NCBI GenBank assembly: GCA_037624485.1
Contig: JASJJC010000001.1
Coordinates: 1-64,000 of the forward strand
DNA length: 64,000 nucleotides
Direction: 5' to 3'
Origin: JAFMKE01 sp037624485
GTDB taxonomy: Bacteria; Bacteroidota; Bacteroidia; Chitinophagales; UBA8649
Positions within the stretch are counted from its first letter, which is position 1. Each line of letters opens with the position of its first letter. The notes under the pieces are model-generated. The model worked only from the letters and a program-made list of their open reading frames with translations. It was not told the origin of the DNA and did no database searches. A program made the translations under genes and the position numbers. Positions 34,215-43,291 of this stretch are shown here, piece after piece.

Positions 34215-35717
34215 ATGAATAGATACTGTCTTATTTTACTTAATGTCTTAATGCTGAATATATTTGGTGCTTTAGGACAAAGCTACGAATCGGATATTCT
34301 AAGATATTCAACGAACAATTATGCAGGATCTGCTCGATATATTGCAGTGGGCGGGGCGTTTTCAAGCGTAGGAGCAGATATGTCTAATTTCGCTTACAAC
34401 CCGGCAGGTATTGCAATGTATCGGAGCTCTGTTGCTCAATTTTCTTTCGGTGTTAACACCCTAAGTAATCAATCGAGCTATCTAAATAACGAAGAAGCTG
34501 ATTTTAATTTGAATGCTTCTATACCAAGTTTAGGTTTTGTATTTGCGGACAAAAACGCAGAAAAAAACGCTTTGTTTCGTGGAACAACAATTGGATTTGC
34601 TTTCAATCGCCTGGGTGAATATAATAGCAGTGAGAAAATTTCAGGATTGAATACTATGCCGGGGTCTTCAATCACATGGAATTGGGCAAATGAAATGTCG
34701 GAAGTGTATAACGGCCAATTTACAAATGAGACCTCAGTTGAGCAGGTTTCATTTAATACATATAACGGGTTTTATGGTTTTTTAGCCAATTACGACTCAA
34801 GTTTATTTGACTATACAAGCCCAATTCTCGATTCTATTAATCAGACAAGGTTTGTTGAGGCCAAAGGTGGAAAAGATGAAATGCTGATCGCATTGGGGAC
34901 AAATTACCTTGACAAACTATTTATCGGTGCTAGTATTGGAGTCCCTTTACTAAATTATAGTAGAGAATCAAGATTCATTGAAGAGGATGCCGCCACGGGA
35001 GATATCAATACCTTTTTTAATGATTTTGAGCTGAAGGAAGATTATCGAACAGAGGGTATTGGATTTAACTTTAAACTAGGTGTTTTGTATAAAGTGAATC
35101 AATGGTTTAGATTAGGAACGGGATTTCAAACACCCGAAAGAATAAATTTAACTGAACGGTATTCCTCCAGTCTTCAGAGTAATTTGGATTTTGATAACTA
35201 TAATATTAATTCGGGAGAAGGGGTCTTTCAATACCGTGTTCGATTGCCATGGCGGGCTAATGTCGGTGCTAGTTTTTTCTTTAAGGATAAAGGATTTTTA
35301 TCCATGGACTATGAAGCAATAGGCTACAACGCGATGCGTTATACTTTTGAAAATGACTTCCGCGAAATTTCAGATGAAATTAACGCGAACCTTAAGGCAA
35401 AATATAAAGTAGGACATAATGTAAGGCTTGGTATTGAAGGCGTAATTAAAAAGTTTAGGGTTCGGGCAGGATATAATTATACAGGCAGTCCAATTCGGTC
35501 TGAATATCAAGTCGTTGGATTTGACTTTACCGGCCATACATTGACCGCTGGTTTTGGTATTTTATGGCAAAAAATTGCGCTGGACTTTGCCTATCAACAC
35601 CGGCTTGTCAATCAATTTGAGCAAGCATACTCAGTTTCTAATGTAGAGGTTTCAGGAATTGAAAGAAACACTATTCAAGGACTTGGCGTAATTACTATTT
35701 CTTATAAATTGAGATAA
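34215..35717 (+). CDS. OmpP1/FadL-family outer membrane transport protein
   Basis: A 500-residue barrel protein with a signal peptide ending GALGQ. The N-terminal segment STNNYAGSARYIAVGGAFSS and the following FAYNPAGIAMYRSS are typical of Bacteroidota OmpP1/FadL/TodX proteins. The rest alternates as transmembrane beta strands and ends in TISYKLR. It would import hydrophobic molecules such as fatty acids through the outer membrane. It starts 9 bases after the repeat-rich protein gene. Confidence 0.87.
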   Translation: MNRYCLILLNVLMLNIFGALGQSYESDILRYSTNNYAGSARYIAVGGAFSSVGADMSNFAYNPAGIAMYRSSVAQFSFGVNTLSNQSSYLNNEEADFNLNASIPSLGFVFADKNAEKNALFRGTTIGFAFNRLGEYNSSEKISGLNTMPGSSITWNWANEMSEVYNGQFTNETSVEQVSFNTYNGFYGFLANYDSSLFDYTSPILDSINQTRFVEAKGGKDEMLIALGTNYLDKLFIGASIGVPLLNYSRESRFIEEDAATGDINTFFNDFELKEDYRTEGIGFNFKLGVLYKVNQWFRLGTGFQTPERINLTERYSSSLQSNLDFDNYNINSGEGVFQYRVRLPWRANVGASFFFKDKGFLSMDYEAIGYNAMRYTFENDFREISDEINANLKAKYKVGHNVRLGIEGVIKKFRVRAGYNYTGSPIRSEYQVVGFDFTGHTLTAGFGILWQKIALDFAYQHRLVNQFEQAYSVSNVEVSGIERNTIQGLGVITISYKLR

Positions 35718-35735
35718 ACATTCTGTTTTTTCTCT

Positions 35736-35743
35736 TACTTTTG
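35736..35743 (+). promoter_or_regulatory. -7 element 4 bases before the TPR gene at 35748
   Basis: TACTTTTG fits TAnnTTTG and ends 4 bases before the GTG start at 35748, the same spacing as at 15489 and 23377. A leaderless transcript is implied if it is used. Confidence 0.4.
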
Positions 35744-35747
35744 ATGG

Positions 35748-37223
35748 GTGTTGGTTTTTAGGATTTTAGTGTTGCTGCTTTTCTGCTTTTTTGGTATTCA
35801 CCTACAGGGGCAAATATTTGATTTCAATGATCGTTGTAATGACGCGTACCAAAATATTATTAAGCTTAAATTAAAAGAAGGTAAAAATCTGTTAAGTGCA
35901 GAACAAACCATCCAGCCCAATAATTTAATAGTCACTTTTTTATTTAGTTATGTCGATTTTTTAGAGGTTTATACTTCTGGATCTGTAAAGTTGTACGAAC
36001 ATAAAAAGAAAGGCTTGGAAAATAGAATAGCCCAACTTAAAACAGGGGACAAGCAATCTCCATATTATTTGTATACACAGGCCGAAACACATACACAATC
36101 AGCTGTACTTCACATTAAGTTTGGGGAATATATATCGGCAATTTTTGATGTAAAAAAGGCAGTTAAGAAGTTAAAGGCAAACCAGGAGAGTTTTCCTGAT
36201 TTTGTTCCCAACAAGAAAAGTTTGGGGATGCTTTATACCATTCTAGGAAGCATGCCTCAACAATACCAAGGGACACTTAAATTTTTAGGCTTAAGTGGGG
36301 ATCTTAATAAAGGGCTCAATATGTTAAAAGGAGCAGCAAATAACCAAAATCATTTGTTTCAACATGAAGCAGCTACTATTTATGCATTTATGTTGCTACA
36401 TATACAAAACGATCCAGATGAAGCCTGGTCTGTATTAGTCTCCAATGGATTTGATGCAAAACAGAATTTAATGGATGCCTATTCTTTAGGCCACATAGGG
36501 ATATATGGCAATTATTGTGATAAGGGCATAGATGCATTGTTGTCAAGGCCTAAAGGGAGTGAGTATTCAAGCTTCCCCTTAACAGACTTTTTACTAGGAA
36601 TAGGGAAGACCTACAAGCAAGATGCTGATGCAAATACATATTTTAGGGCCTTCTTAGATCAAAATAAAGGAGAGGATTATCTAAAATCTGCGTGGCACAA
36701 GATGGCTTGGAATAAAATTACTGAAGGAGATAAAGCTAGCTATACCAAATACTTAAACAAGGTCTCTCAAGTAGGACGAGCGGTAACTGATACCGATAAA
36801 CAAGCAGCGAAGGAATTGAAAATTGGAGTAGCCCCAAACCCAGTTTTGCTAAAAGCTCGACTGTTAACTGATGGGAATTATCTGACAAGAGCACTTGAAG
36901 TGCTTTCTTCGCAAACCGTAAATAGTTTTAAAAATAAGTATGATAAAACGGAGTACTTTTATAGAAAGGCTCGAATATTTGATAAGGCAAAACAATTTGA
37001 TAAGGCCATTCAGTATTACCAGATTACGATTGCTAATGGCAGGAGCGTGCCCTATTATTATGCAGCAAATTCGGCATATTTGTTGGGCTTTTTATTCGAG
37101 CAACAAGAAAATTTTACCGAAGCCATTAAAAATTATAATCTTTGTTTAGGTTTAGATGGGTATGAATACGAGAATAGCATCCATCAAAAAGCGGCGGCAG
37201 CTTTAAATAGATTGAATGAATAA
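35748..37223 (+). CDS. Exported tetratricopeptide-repeat protein
   Basis: A 491-residue protein beginning with GTG at 35748 (or the TTG next to it); no in-frame ATG gives the signal peptide, which ends near LQGQ. The body is helical, with TPR-like repeats, clearest in the C-terminal third (KAKQFDKAIQYYQITIAN and FTEAIKNYNLCLGLDGYE). A long middle part lacks clear repeats. The function is unknown. murB begins 2 bases after its stop, so the two are coupled. Confidence 0.82.
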   Translation: MLVFRILVLLLFCFFGIHLQGQIFDFNDRCNDAYQNIIKLKLKEGKNLLSAEQTIQPNNLIVTFLFSYVDFLEVYTSGSVKLYEHKKKGLENRIAQLKTGDKQSPYYLYTQAETHTQSAVLHIKFGEYISAIFDVKKAVKKLKANQESFPDFVPNKKSLGMLYTILGSMPQQYQGTLKFLGLSGDLNKGLNMLKGAANNQNHLFQHEAATIYAFMLLHIQNDPDEAWSVLVSNGFDAKQNLMDAYSLGHIGIYGNYCDKGIDALLSRPKGSEYSSFPLTDFLLGIGKTYKQDADANTYFRAFLDQNKGEDYLKSAWHKMAWNKITEGDKASYTKYLNKVSQVGRAVTDTDKQAAKELKIGVAPNPVLLKARLLTDGNYLTRALEVLSSQTVNSFKNKYDKTEYFYRKARIFDKAKQFDKAIQYYQITIANGRSVPYYYAANSAYLLGFLFEQQENFTEAIKNYNLCLGLDGYEYENSIHQKAAAALNRLNE

Positions 37224-37225
37224 TC

Positions 37226-38233
37226 ATGCAAGAAAATCATCCCTTAAAATCCTATAATACTTTCGGTTTAGAAGCATATGCTCGCTATTTCGTTGCTATT
37301 GAAGATATTGGTCAACTTTCGCAACTCAATACACTAGATGCTTTTGCGACCAACAGACTAATACTGGGGGGAGGAAGCAATATTTTATTAACTAAAGATT
37401 ATGAGGGTATTGTTGTTCATAACAATCTTAAAGGAATAGAGCTGATCAAGGAGGATGATACCAGTGTATATGTTAAAGTTGCAGCAGGTGAAGTTTGGCA
37501 TGACTTTGTAATGCATGCGATAGATAAAGCTTGGGCAGGGGTCGAAAATTTGTCTCTGATTCCAGGAAGAATTGGAGCATCTCCTATGCAGAATATTGGT
37601 GCTTATGGTGTAGAGCTAAAAGATGTTTTTTATGAATTAGAAGCTTGGGATATTGATAAAGAACAAGTGGTAACTTTTGATCGGAATGAATGTCAATTTG
37701 GCTATCGAGAGAGTGTGTTTAAGAATACTTTAAAAAATCAATTTATCATTCTTTCTGTTACATTTAGATTGAGTAAGTCTTCAGAGGTTAATGTGAGTTA
37801 TGGCGCTATTCAAGACGTGCTTACATCCATGGGCGTAATCTCTCCAGGAATTAAAGAAGTAAGTGATGCAGTTATCGCTATAAGAAGTTCTAAATTACCA
37901 AACCCAAAAGAGATTGGCAATGCGGGTAGTTTTTTCAAAAACCCAGTTGTGCCTCTTAACCTTGTCAATGCACTTAAGGAGAGTTTCCCAGACATGCCTA
38001 GTTATCCCATAAATAATACAAGCTCAAAAATTCCAGCCGGTTGGTTAATAGAACAGGCAGGTTGGAAAGGGAAGCGATTTAACAATTTCGGCGTACACAA
38101 TAAACAAGCTTTGGTTTTGGTCAATTATGGGGGCGCTAAAGGTCAAAATATCAAAAACTTAGCTTTAGATATTCAGGAAGATGTCTTAGCTAAATTCAAA
38201 ATAAAACTTACGCCAGAAGTGAACTTTATTTAA
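37226..38233 (+). CDS. murB: UDP-N-acetylenolpyruvoylglucosamine reductase
   Basis: A 335-residue flavoenzyme that reduces UDP-GlcNAc-enolpyruvate to UDP-MurNAc in the cytoplasm. It is of the long, E. coli-like type I. Visible motifs are NTFGLEAYARY at the N-terminus, LGGGSNIL, GRIGASPMQNIGAYGVE, the FGYRESVF tyrosine loop, GNAGSFFKNP with the catalytic serine, and the C-terminal TPEV glutamate. It follows the TPR gene by 2 bases and is convergent with galE, with a 1-base gap. Confidence 0.96.
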   Translation: MQENHPLKSYNTFGLEAYARYFVAIEDIGQLSQLNTLDAFATNRLILGGGSNILLTKDYEGIVVHNNLKGIELIKEDDTSVYVKVAAGEVWHDFVMHAIDKAWAGVENLSLIPGRIGASPMQNIGAYGVELKDVFYELEAWDIDKEQVVTFDRNECQFGYRESVFKNTLKNQFIILSVTFRLSKSSEVNVSYGAIQDVLTSMGVISPGIKEVSDAVIAIRSSKLPNPKEIGNAGSFFKNPVVPLNLVNALKESFPDMPSYPINNTSSKIPAGWLIEQAGWKGKRFNNFGVHNKQALVLVNYGGAKGQNIKNLALDIQEDVLAKFKIKLTPEVNFI

Positions 38234-38234
38234 A

Positions 38235-39248
38235 CTACTGGTGTATCTTTTTTTCCCACTCCCACGCACTTCTCATCATTTCCTTTAAGGAGTGTTTAAC
38301 TCGCCACTTTAATACAGATTTTGCCTTTTTGTTATCAGCGTAAATGGCGATTACATCACCAGGTCTGCGATCACCGGTTCGGTAGTTTATTTTAAGACTT
38401 GTTGCTTCTTCAAAAGCTTTAACTAATTCGAGGACACTTACCCCTTCTCCTGAACCTAAATTGAATACTTCGCAAAGATTTGAATCACCTTGTTCTATCA
38501 GCCATGTTAATGCAAGGGTATGAGCATGAGCAATATCGCAAACGTGAATATAATCTCGAATACATGTGCCATCTCTAGTCGGATAATCATTCCCAGCGAT
38601 AATGAATGTGTCGTGAAGCCCTAATAGAGTTCCTGTTATTCTAGGCACTAAGTTTGGACCATTTCTTTTTGCCTGCTCACCAATTAGGCCACTTGGGTGA
38701 GCGCCTGCAGGATTGAAATAACGCAACAAACTTGCCTTGCCGCCATATGCTGCCACATAATCTTGAACAATTTGCTCGCCAATCACCTTGGTCTGAGCAT
38801 AAGGGCTTTCTGCTTTTGCTAAGGGACAATTTTCATCAACGGGAAGATTTTCAGCGTTGCCGTAGACCGAACAAGAGGAGGAAAAGACAAAATTTAAAAT
38901 ATTAAATTCTTTACAGCATTTAAGTACGTTGCTGAGACTAACTAGGTTATTGGTGTAATATTTTAATGGTTCCTGAACAGATTCATCAACATATTTTAAA
39001 GCGGCAAAATGAATGACCCCTCCGATTTCATTTTCTTGAGTAAAAATTGCTTGTGTTGCCTTTAAATCGCATAGGTCGACAGCATAGTTCTTCACTTTGA
39101 TCCCTGTTGTTGATTCAATGCCATCGAGTACCGAGGCATATGAATTTGAAAAGTTATCAATTGAAACAACCTCAAAGCCGTTATTTATCAAATTAATAAT
39201 AGTGTGTGAACCAATATATCCGCAGCCTCCTGTTATTAAAATCTTCAT
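38235..39248 (-). CDS. galE: UDP-glucose 4-epimerase
   Basis: A 337-residue extended SDR that interconverts UDP-glucose and UDP-galactose (possibly UDP-GlcNAc and UDP-GalNAc). The NAD motif GGCGYIGSHT starts at residue 7. SSSCSVYG and the YxxxK pair in SPYAQTKVIGEQ give the catalytic Ser, Tyr and Lys. LRYFNPAGAHPSG and the conserved DYIHVCDIAHAH follow. It is last in a three-gene minus-strand cluster, one base boundary from the neighbouring epimerase gene. Confidence 0.94.
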   Translation of the reverse strand: MKILITGGCGYIGSHTIINLINNGFEVVSIDNFSNSYASVLDGIESTTGIKVKNYAVDLCDLKATQAIFTQENEIGGVIHFAALKYVDESVQEPLKYYTNNLVSLSNVLKCCKEFNILNFVFSSSCSVYGNAENLPVDENCPLAKAESPYAQTKVIGEQIVQDYVAAYGGKASLLRYFNPAGAHPSGLIGEQAKRNGPNLVPRITGTLLGLHDTFIIAGNDYPTRDGTCIRDYIHVCDIAHAHTLALTWLIEQGDSNLCEVFNLGSGEGVSVLELVKAFEEATSLKINYRTGDRRPGDVIAIYADNKKAKSVLKWRVKHSLKEMMRSAWEWEKKIHQ

Positions 39249-40190
39249 CTATTTACCGTAAAACTTAATACCATTCTCTAAAATTCGCTTAACTCCTTCT
39301 TGAATAGGAAGTAAATCTCTACCCAACAGTTTTCTCATTTTTTCAATGTCTGGCTTTCTTTTTTTCATGTCACCTTCCTTTAGAGCAGGTAAATGAATCA
39401 ATTTAGATTTAGATCCGGTAACATCAATAATAATTTTGGCTAACTGAAGCACTGTGACTTCAAAATCGTTCCCAATATTAACCGTATCGTTGATGTAATG
39501 ACCATGTTCAAAACTACTGAGGCAGGCATCAATATTGTCATCAACAAAACAGAAGGTTCTTGTCTGAAGCCCATCACCAAAAATGGTGATATCCTCATCT
39601 TTACTTGCTGCCGCAATAAATTTACTCATTACAAAATCAGTACTTTGCTTAGGGCCGTAGGTATTAAAGAATCTAAATATGGTGTAATCTAAATCAAATT
39701 CTTGCTTATAACTTCGTAAAAAAGCTTCGCCTACATTTTTTACTACTGCGTATGGAAGCCTACTATTTAGAGGAGTAGTCGCTTCGTTTTGAGGATGTTC
39801 TATAGGCTCTCCATAAACCTCAGAAGACGATGCGAAGAAAACACGTTTCACATCAGTGTTTTTGGAAAGATCTAACACATTTTTAATGCCGATAATATCG
39901 TCTAATACCATTTTCGGGTTGTCCAAAGTTCTTTGCACCCCAACCACAGCAGCATAATGAAAGACGTAGTCAAATTTATAGGCTAACATAACAGATGAGA
40001 TGTCTTGGAAGTTATTGCAATCGGCTTTAATGAAACGCAAAGAATCAGATTTGATATTATCTAACCTTCTTGTATCTCCTGTTAACAAATTATCAACTAC
40101 GACAACTTGGTGGTTCGTTGTATTTAAAAGTCTTTCAGCAAGGCTACTCCCAATAAATCCAGCACCCCCGGTAATTAAAATTTTGGCCAT
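39249..40190 (-). CDS. NAD-dependent sugar-nucleotide epimerase/dehydratase
   Basis: A 313-residue extended SDR with GGAGFIGSSLAERLL at the N-terminus, SSSEVYGEP, the YxxxK pair in LPYAVVKNVGE, RFFNTYGPKQ and DGLQTRTFCFVDD. It most resembles UDP-glucuronate decarboxylases and related epimerases, so UDP-xylose or a similar sugar nucleotide is a possible product. The exact activity is not certain. It directly abuts galE and is 1 base from rfbA. Confidence 0.88.
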   Translation of the reverse strand: MAKILITGGAGFIGSSLAERLLNTTNHQVVVVDNLLTGDTRRLDNIKSDSLRFIKADCNNFQDISSVMLAYKFDYVFHYAAVVGVQRTLDNPKMVLDDIIGIKNVLDLSKNTDVKRVFFASSSEVYGEPIEHPQNEATTPLNSRLPYAVVKNVGEAFLRSYKQEFDLDYTIFRFFNTYGPKQSTDFVMSKFIAAASKDEDITIFGDGLQTRTFCFVDDNIDACLSSFEHGHYINDTVNIGNDFEVTVLQLAKIIIDVTGSKSKLIHLPALKEGDMKKRKPDIEKMRKLLGRDLLPIQEGVKRILENGIKFYGK

Positions 40191-40191
40191 A

Positions 40192-41052
40192 TTATTTGAT
40201 TAAATTCATTAGGTATTCCCCATAACCACTTTTTAGTAATGGCTTGGCTAAATCTTCTAATTGTTTTTTATTTATAAATCCTTGAATATAAGCTTCTTCT
40301 TCAATACACCCTATTTTTAGTCCTTGCCTTTCCTCGATGACTTGAACAAATTGAGTAGCCTGCATTAATGAATTGAATGTGCCCGTATCTAACCAAGCGG
40401 TTCCTCTATCCAGAATTCCTACACTTAACTTGTTTTGCTTTAAGTACTCCTTATTTACATCGGTTATCTCGTATTCCCCTCGATGACTTGGTTTAATTTT
40501 TTTAGCTATTTCCACTACGTTGTTGTCGTAAAAATATAAACCAGGGACTGCATAATTAGACTTTGGCGAACTTGGTTTTTCTTCTATTGAAATGGCTTTT
40601 AAGTCATCGTCAAATTCAACCACTCCATATCTTTCAGGGTCACTGACATGGTAGGCATAAATAACGCCACCATCGGGATTATTGTTGCTTTGTAAAAGCT
40701 TTCGCAAACCTGAACCGTAAAAAATATTGTCGCCAAGAATTAATGCGCATTTATCTTTTCCAATAAAGTCTTCGCCAATAACAAAGGCTTGAGCTAAGCC
40801 ATTGGGTTCATGCTGGACCGCATAGCTAAGCTTGCAACCAAATTGCTCTCCTGAACCTAATAGCTTTTCGAAATTCGGCAAATCATGGGGGGTAGAGATG
40901 ATTAAAATTTCATTTATTCCTGCCTGCATCAATGTGGATAAAGGGTAGTAAATCATGGGCTTATCGTAGATAGGCATGATTTGTTTACTGATTGCATAGG
41001 TTATCGGATACAATCGCGTTCCTGAACCTCCAGCTAGTATAATTCCTTTCAT
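40192..41052 (-). CDS. rfbA: Glucose-1-phosphate thymidylyltransferase
   Basis: A 286-residue nucleotidyltransferase that makes dTDP-glucose from glucose-1-phosphate and dTTP. The signature GGSGTRLYPITYAISKQIMP lies near the N-terminus, with YDKPMIYYPLSTLM, ILGDNIFYG, EEKPSSPKSNYAVPGLYFYD and GTAWLDTGT following. It is the first gene of the sugar-nucleotide cluster. The usual partners rfbB, rfbC and rfbD are absent from the window. Confidence 0.95.
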   Translation of the reverse strand: MKGIILAGGSGTRLYPITYAISKQIMPIYDKPMIYYPLSTLMQAGINEILIISTPHDLPNFEKLLGSGEQFGCKLSYAVQHEPNGLAQAFVIGEDFIGKDKCALILGDNIFYGSGLRKLLQSNNNPDGGVIYAYHVSDPERYGVVEFDDDLKAISIEEKPSSPKSNYAVPGLYFYDNNVVEIAKKIKPSHRGEYEITDVNKEYLKQNKLSVGILDRGTAWLDTGTFNSLMQATQFVQVIEERQGLKIGCIEEEAYIQGFINKKQLEDLAKPLLKSGYGEYLMNLIK

Positions 41053-41108
41053 AACAATTGTAAATATAGTACATTGAAAGAAGTATAGAAAGCAATAAAG
41101 AAAAGTAG

Positions 41109-41137
41109 TTGGTTTAAATGGGATATTTTTAACTTTG
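41109..41137 (+). promoter_or_regulatory. Predicted promoter for ubiE-porT
   Basis: TTG at 41109-41111 and TAACTTTG at 41130-41137 have a spacing (18 bases) that suits a Bacteroidota promoter. The leader to the TTG start at 41170 would be about 30 bases. Confidence 0.55.
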
Positions 41138-41169
41138 TATTATATTTTTAAAACCATAATTGATAAATA

Positions 41170-41898
41170 TTGAACGAGCACGTAAAGCCTTACCACAAAG
41201 ACGGTGAGGGGAAGAAGGAAGAAGTCGAACAGATGTTTGACAATATCGCACATCGGTATGATTTTTTGAATCATTTGCTATCTGCAGGGATAGATAGATT
41301 ATGGAGAAAAAAAGCGATTAAACATATTGGAAGGTATAGTCCTAAATGTGTTATGGACATGGCAACAGGTACGGGAGATTTTGCGTTTGATGCGGCAAAT
41401 ATGCTTGAATTGGATAAGATTGTGGCTCTAGATTTAAGTGAAGAGATGTTGGCTATTGGCCGAAAAAAAATGAAGAAGAATAGGCATAACATCATTGAAT
41501 TTGTGAAAGGAGACAGTGAAAACTTGAATTATGAATCAAATTCATTTGATGCAATGACGGCTGGTTTTGGTGTTAGAAATTTTGAAAATTTAGAGAAAGG
41601 GCTTCGTGAAATGTATCGGGTACTAAAACCTGGTGCACCATTGGTTATTCTTGAGGTTTCTCAACCCAACAATAAATTTTTAAAAGCGATATTCAGTGTC
41701 TACTTTAAGGGTATTCTTCCGCTCGTAGGTCGCCTTTTTAGCAAGGATCACAGAGCTTATACTTACCTTCCAGAATCGGTTGAAGCATTCCCAAAAGGAG
41801 AAGATTTTGTAAAAATCTTGAAAAAAATGGGCTATTCAAATGCTAAACATCAAGCATTAACGTTAGGAATATGCGCAATGTACATATGCGAAAAATAA
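41170..41898 (+). CDS. ubiE: Demethylmenaquinone methyltransferase
   Basis: A 242-residue SAM-dependent methyltransferase for the last step of menaquinone synthesis (UbiE/MenG). The start is TTG at 41170, which restores the family N-terminus (VKPYHKDGEGKKEEVEQMF); the first ATG is in the conserved MFDNIAHRYDFLNHLLS. The SAM-binding motif is DMATGTGDFAF, followed by MTAGFGVRNFENLEKGL and YTYLPESVEAFPKGEDF. It overlaps porT, a pairing conserved in Bacteroidota. Confidence 0.95.
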   Translation: MNEHVKPYHKDGEGKKEEVEQMFDNIAHRYDFLNHLLSAGIDRLWRKKAIKHIGRYSPKCVMDMATGTGDFAFDAANMLELDKIVALDLSEEMLAIGRKKMKKNRHNIIEFVKGDSENLNYESNSFDAMTAGFGVRNFENLEKGLREMYRVLKPGAPLVILEVSQPNNKFLKAIFSVYFKGILPLVGRLFSKDHRAYTYLPESVEAFPKGEDFVKILKKMGYSNAKHQALTLGICAMYICEK

Positions 41899-42572
41899 TT
41901 TTAACCATATTATCCGTGTTTTTATTCTCTGGAATTCATGCACAAATGAATTACCTTGAAAAGGGGAATAAGTTAATTTACTTTGGCATAGCCATTGGGG
42001 TTAATTATGGTGATTTTAAAGTAGTTCGTCAACCAAAACTAAATGCTCTTCAAACGGATAGTGTAAAATTAATTAGCTCAAAGTTTGGTCCCGGGTTCGA
42101 TTTAGGGATTATTGGAAATGTTCAATTTCACAAGTATTGGGACCTAAGATTAGTTCCTACCTTAAGTTTTTCCGATAAATCTATCGAGTTTACCGACCAA
42201 GATAATCGAGTAAACACAAAAACGGTCTCCTCCATTTATTTAAGCATGCCACTGTATCTGAGATATAAATCAAAACCTATAAAGGATTTTAGGTTTTTTG
42301 TATTGGGCGGTTTGCGTTATAATTATGACCTTAACTCGAACTCAAACGAGAGAAACACAGAGACACAGTTGTTAGTCAATAAACATGATGTTGGCGCAGA
42401 AATGGGTCTTGGCTTTCAGATTTTTTTCCCGAGTTTTGTCCTATCACCGGAAATCAAAGTTTATCATAGTCTGAGTAATATTAAAAGGCCCAATGATGCA
42501 TTAATTTATTCAAGAGCTATTGATAAAATGTTCTCCAGAATATTTACACTCACTTTTAATTTGGAGGGATAA
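41886..42572 (+). CDS. porT: PorT-family outer membrane protein (type IX secretion)
   Basis: A 228-residue beta-barrel protein from the ATG at 41886, which gives a signal peptide ending GIHAQ; an ATG at 41871 would add five residues. The size, the barrel pattern (LRLVPTLSFSDKSIEF, SMPLYLRYKS, FVLGGLRYNYDL) and the position overlapping ubiE identify it as the PorT/SprT component needed for type IX secretion. Together with the PorP/SprF protein and the sorting-tail cargo it shows this organism has a T9SS. The next gene starts on its stop codon. Confidence 0.85.
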   Translation: MRKIILTILSVFLFSGIHAQMNYLEKGNKLIYFGIAIGVNYGDFKVVRQPKLNALQTDSVKLISSKFGPGFDLGIIGNVQFHKYWDLRLVPTLSFSDKSIEFTDQDNRVNTKTVSSIYLSMPLYLRYKSKPIKDFRFFVLGGLRYNYDLNSNSNERNTETQLLVNKHDVGAEMGLGFQIFFPSFVLSPEIKVYHSLSNIKRPNDALIYSRAIDKMFSRIFTLTFNLEG

Positions 42573-43195
42573 TGCCCATTATTTATCAGGACGAGTCGGA
42601 TTCCCATCAACTGTTGGTTTGGAAGATTACAGAATCTTTGGATTTTTTCGCAAAAGAACTTCAGTTAAATAAACAAGAGAAAGAAGAATTGGGAAACATA
42701 ACCTACGCCTCAAGGATTTTAGAATGGACTGCTGCTCGGTATGTCCAAAGAAGACTCTGTCCAAATGGACTTAAAAAAGATCATTGGGGGAAGCCTCATC
42801 TTTTAGATGATAATGGCTTTATTTCAATTGCCCATTGCAAGGGTTATGCTGCAGCAGTTTATTCTGTTTCCCAATCGGTTGGCATTGATATTGAACCCAT
42901 TAATGATAAGGTGCAACGAATTGCCCCAAAATTTTTAAATGAAAAAGAGCTTAATGATATTGGCCATGAAGGTACAAGCGAATATTTTATAATGTATTGG
43001 AGTATAAAGGAAGCTGTTTACAAATGGTATGGTAAGAAGCAACTCAGTTTTAAGAATAATATCAATATTCTAAATTTTAATCGAGAAGAAAAAATAGCTG
43101 AGGTATTGTTTACCAAGGATACTGTTAAGCATCTGCATCAAGTAAAATGTAAAAAAATCGACAATATTATTTTGGCTCATACTACAGAATTTTAA
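42572..43195 (+). CDS. 4'-phosphopantetheinyl transferase superfamily protein
   Basis: A 207-residue Sfp/HetI-like transferase. The metal-binding motif is GIDIEPI, and WSIKEAVYKWYG is the second family motif. KDHWGKPHL and SIAHCKGYAAAVYS give the usual substrate-binding region. It transfers phosphopantetheine from CoA to a carrier-protein serine. No carrier protein, PKS or NRPS gene is in the window, so it may serve the fatty-acid ACP or a remote pathway. Its ATG shares a base with the porT stop (TAATG). Confidence 0.9.
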   Translation: MPIIYQDESDSHQLLVWKITESLDFFAKELQLNKQEKEELGNITYASRILEWTAARYVQRRLCPNGLKKDHWGKPHLLDDNGFISIAHCKGYAAAVYSVSQSVGIDIEPINDKVQRIAPKFLNEKELNDIGHEGTSEYFIMYWSIKEAVYKWYGKKQLSFKNNINILNFNREEKIAEVLFTKDTVKHLHQVKCKKIDNIILAHTTEF

Positions 43196-43291
43196 CATTT
43201 ATCAGTTAAATTAGTCAATCTAGTTCCTATCTTAGCTATAGAAAAACTTTTTTTTACCTTTTCGGTTATTACTTAAACCACCAGACTAAAC

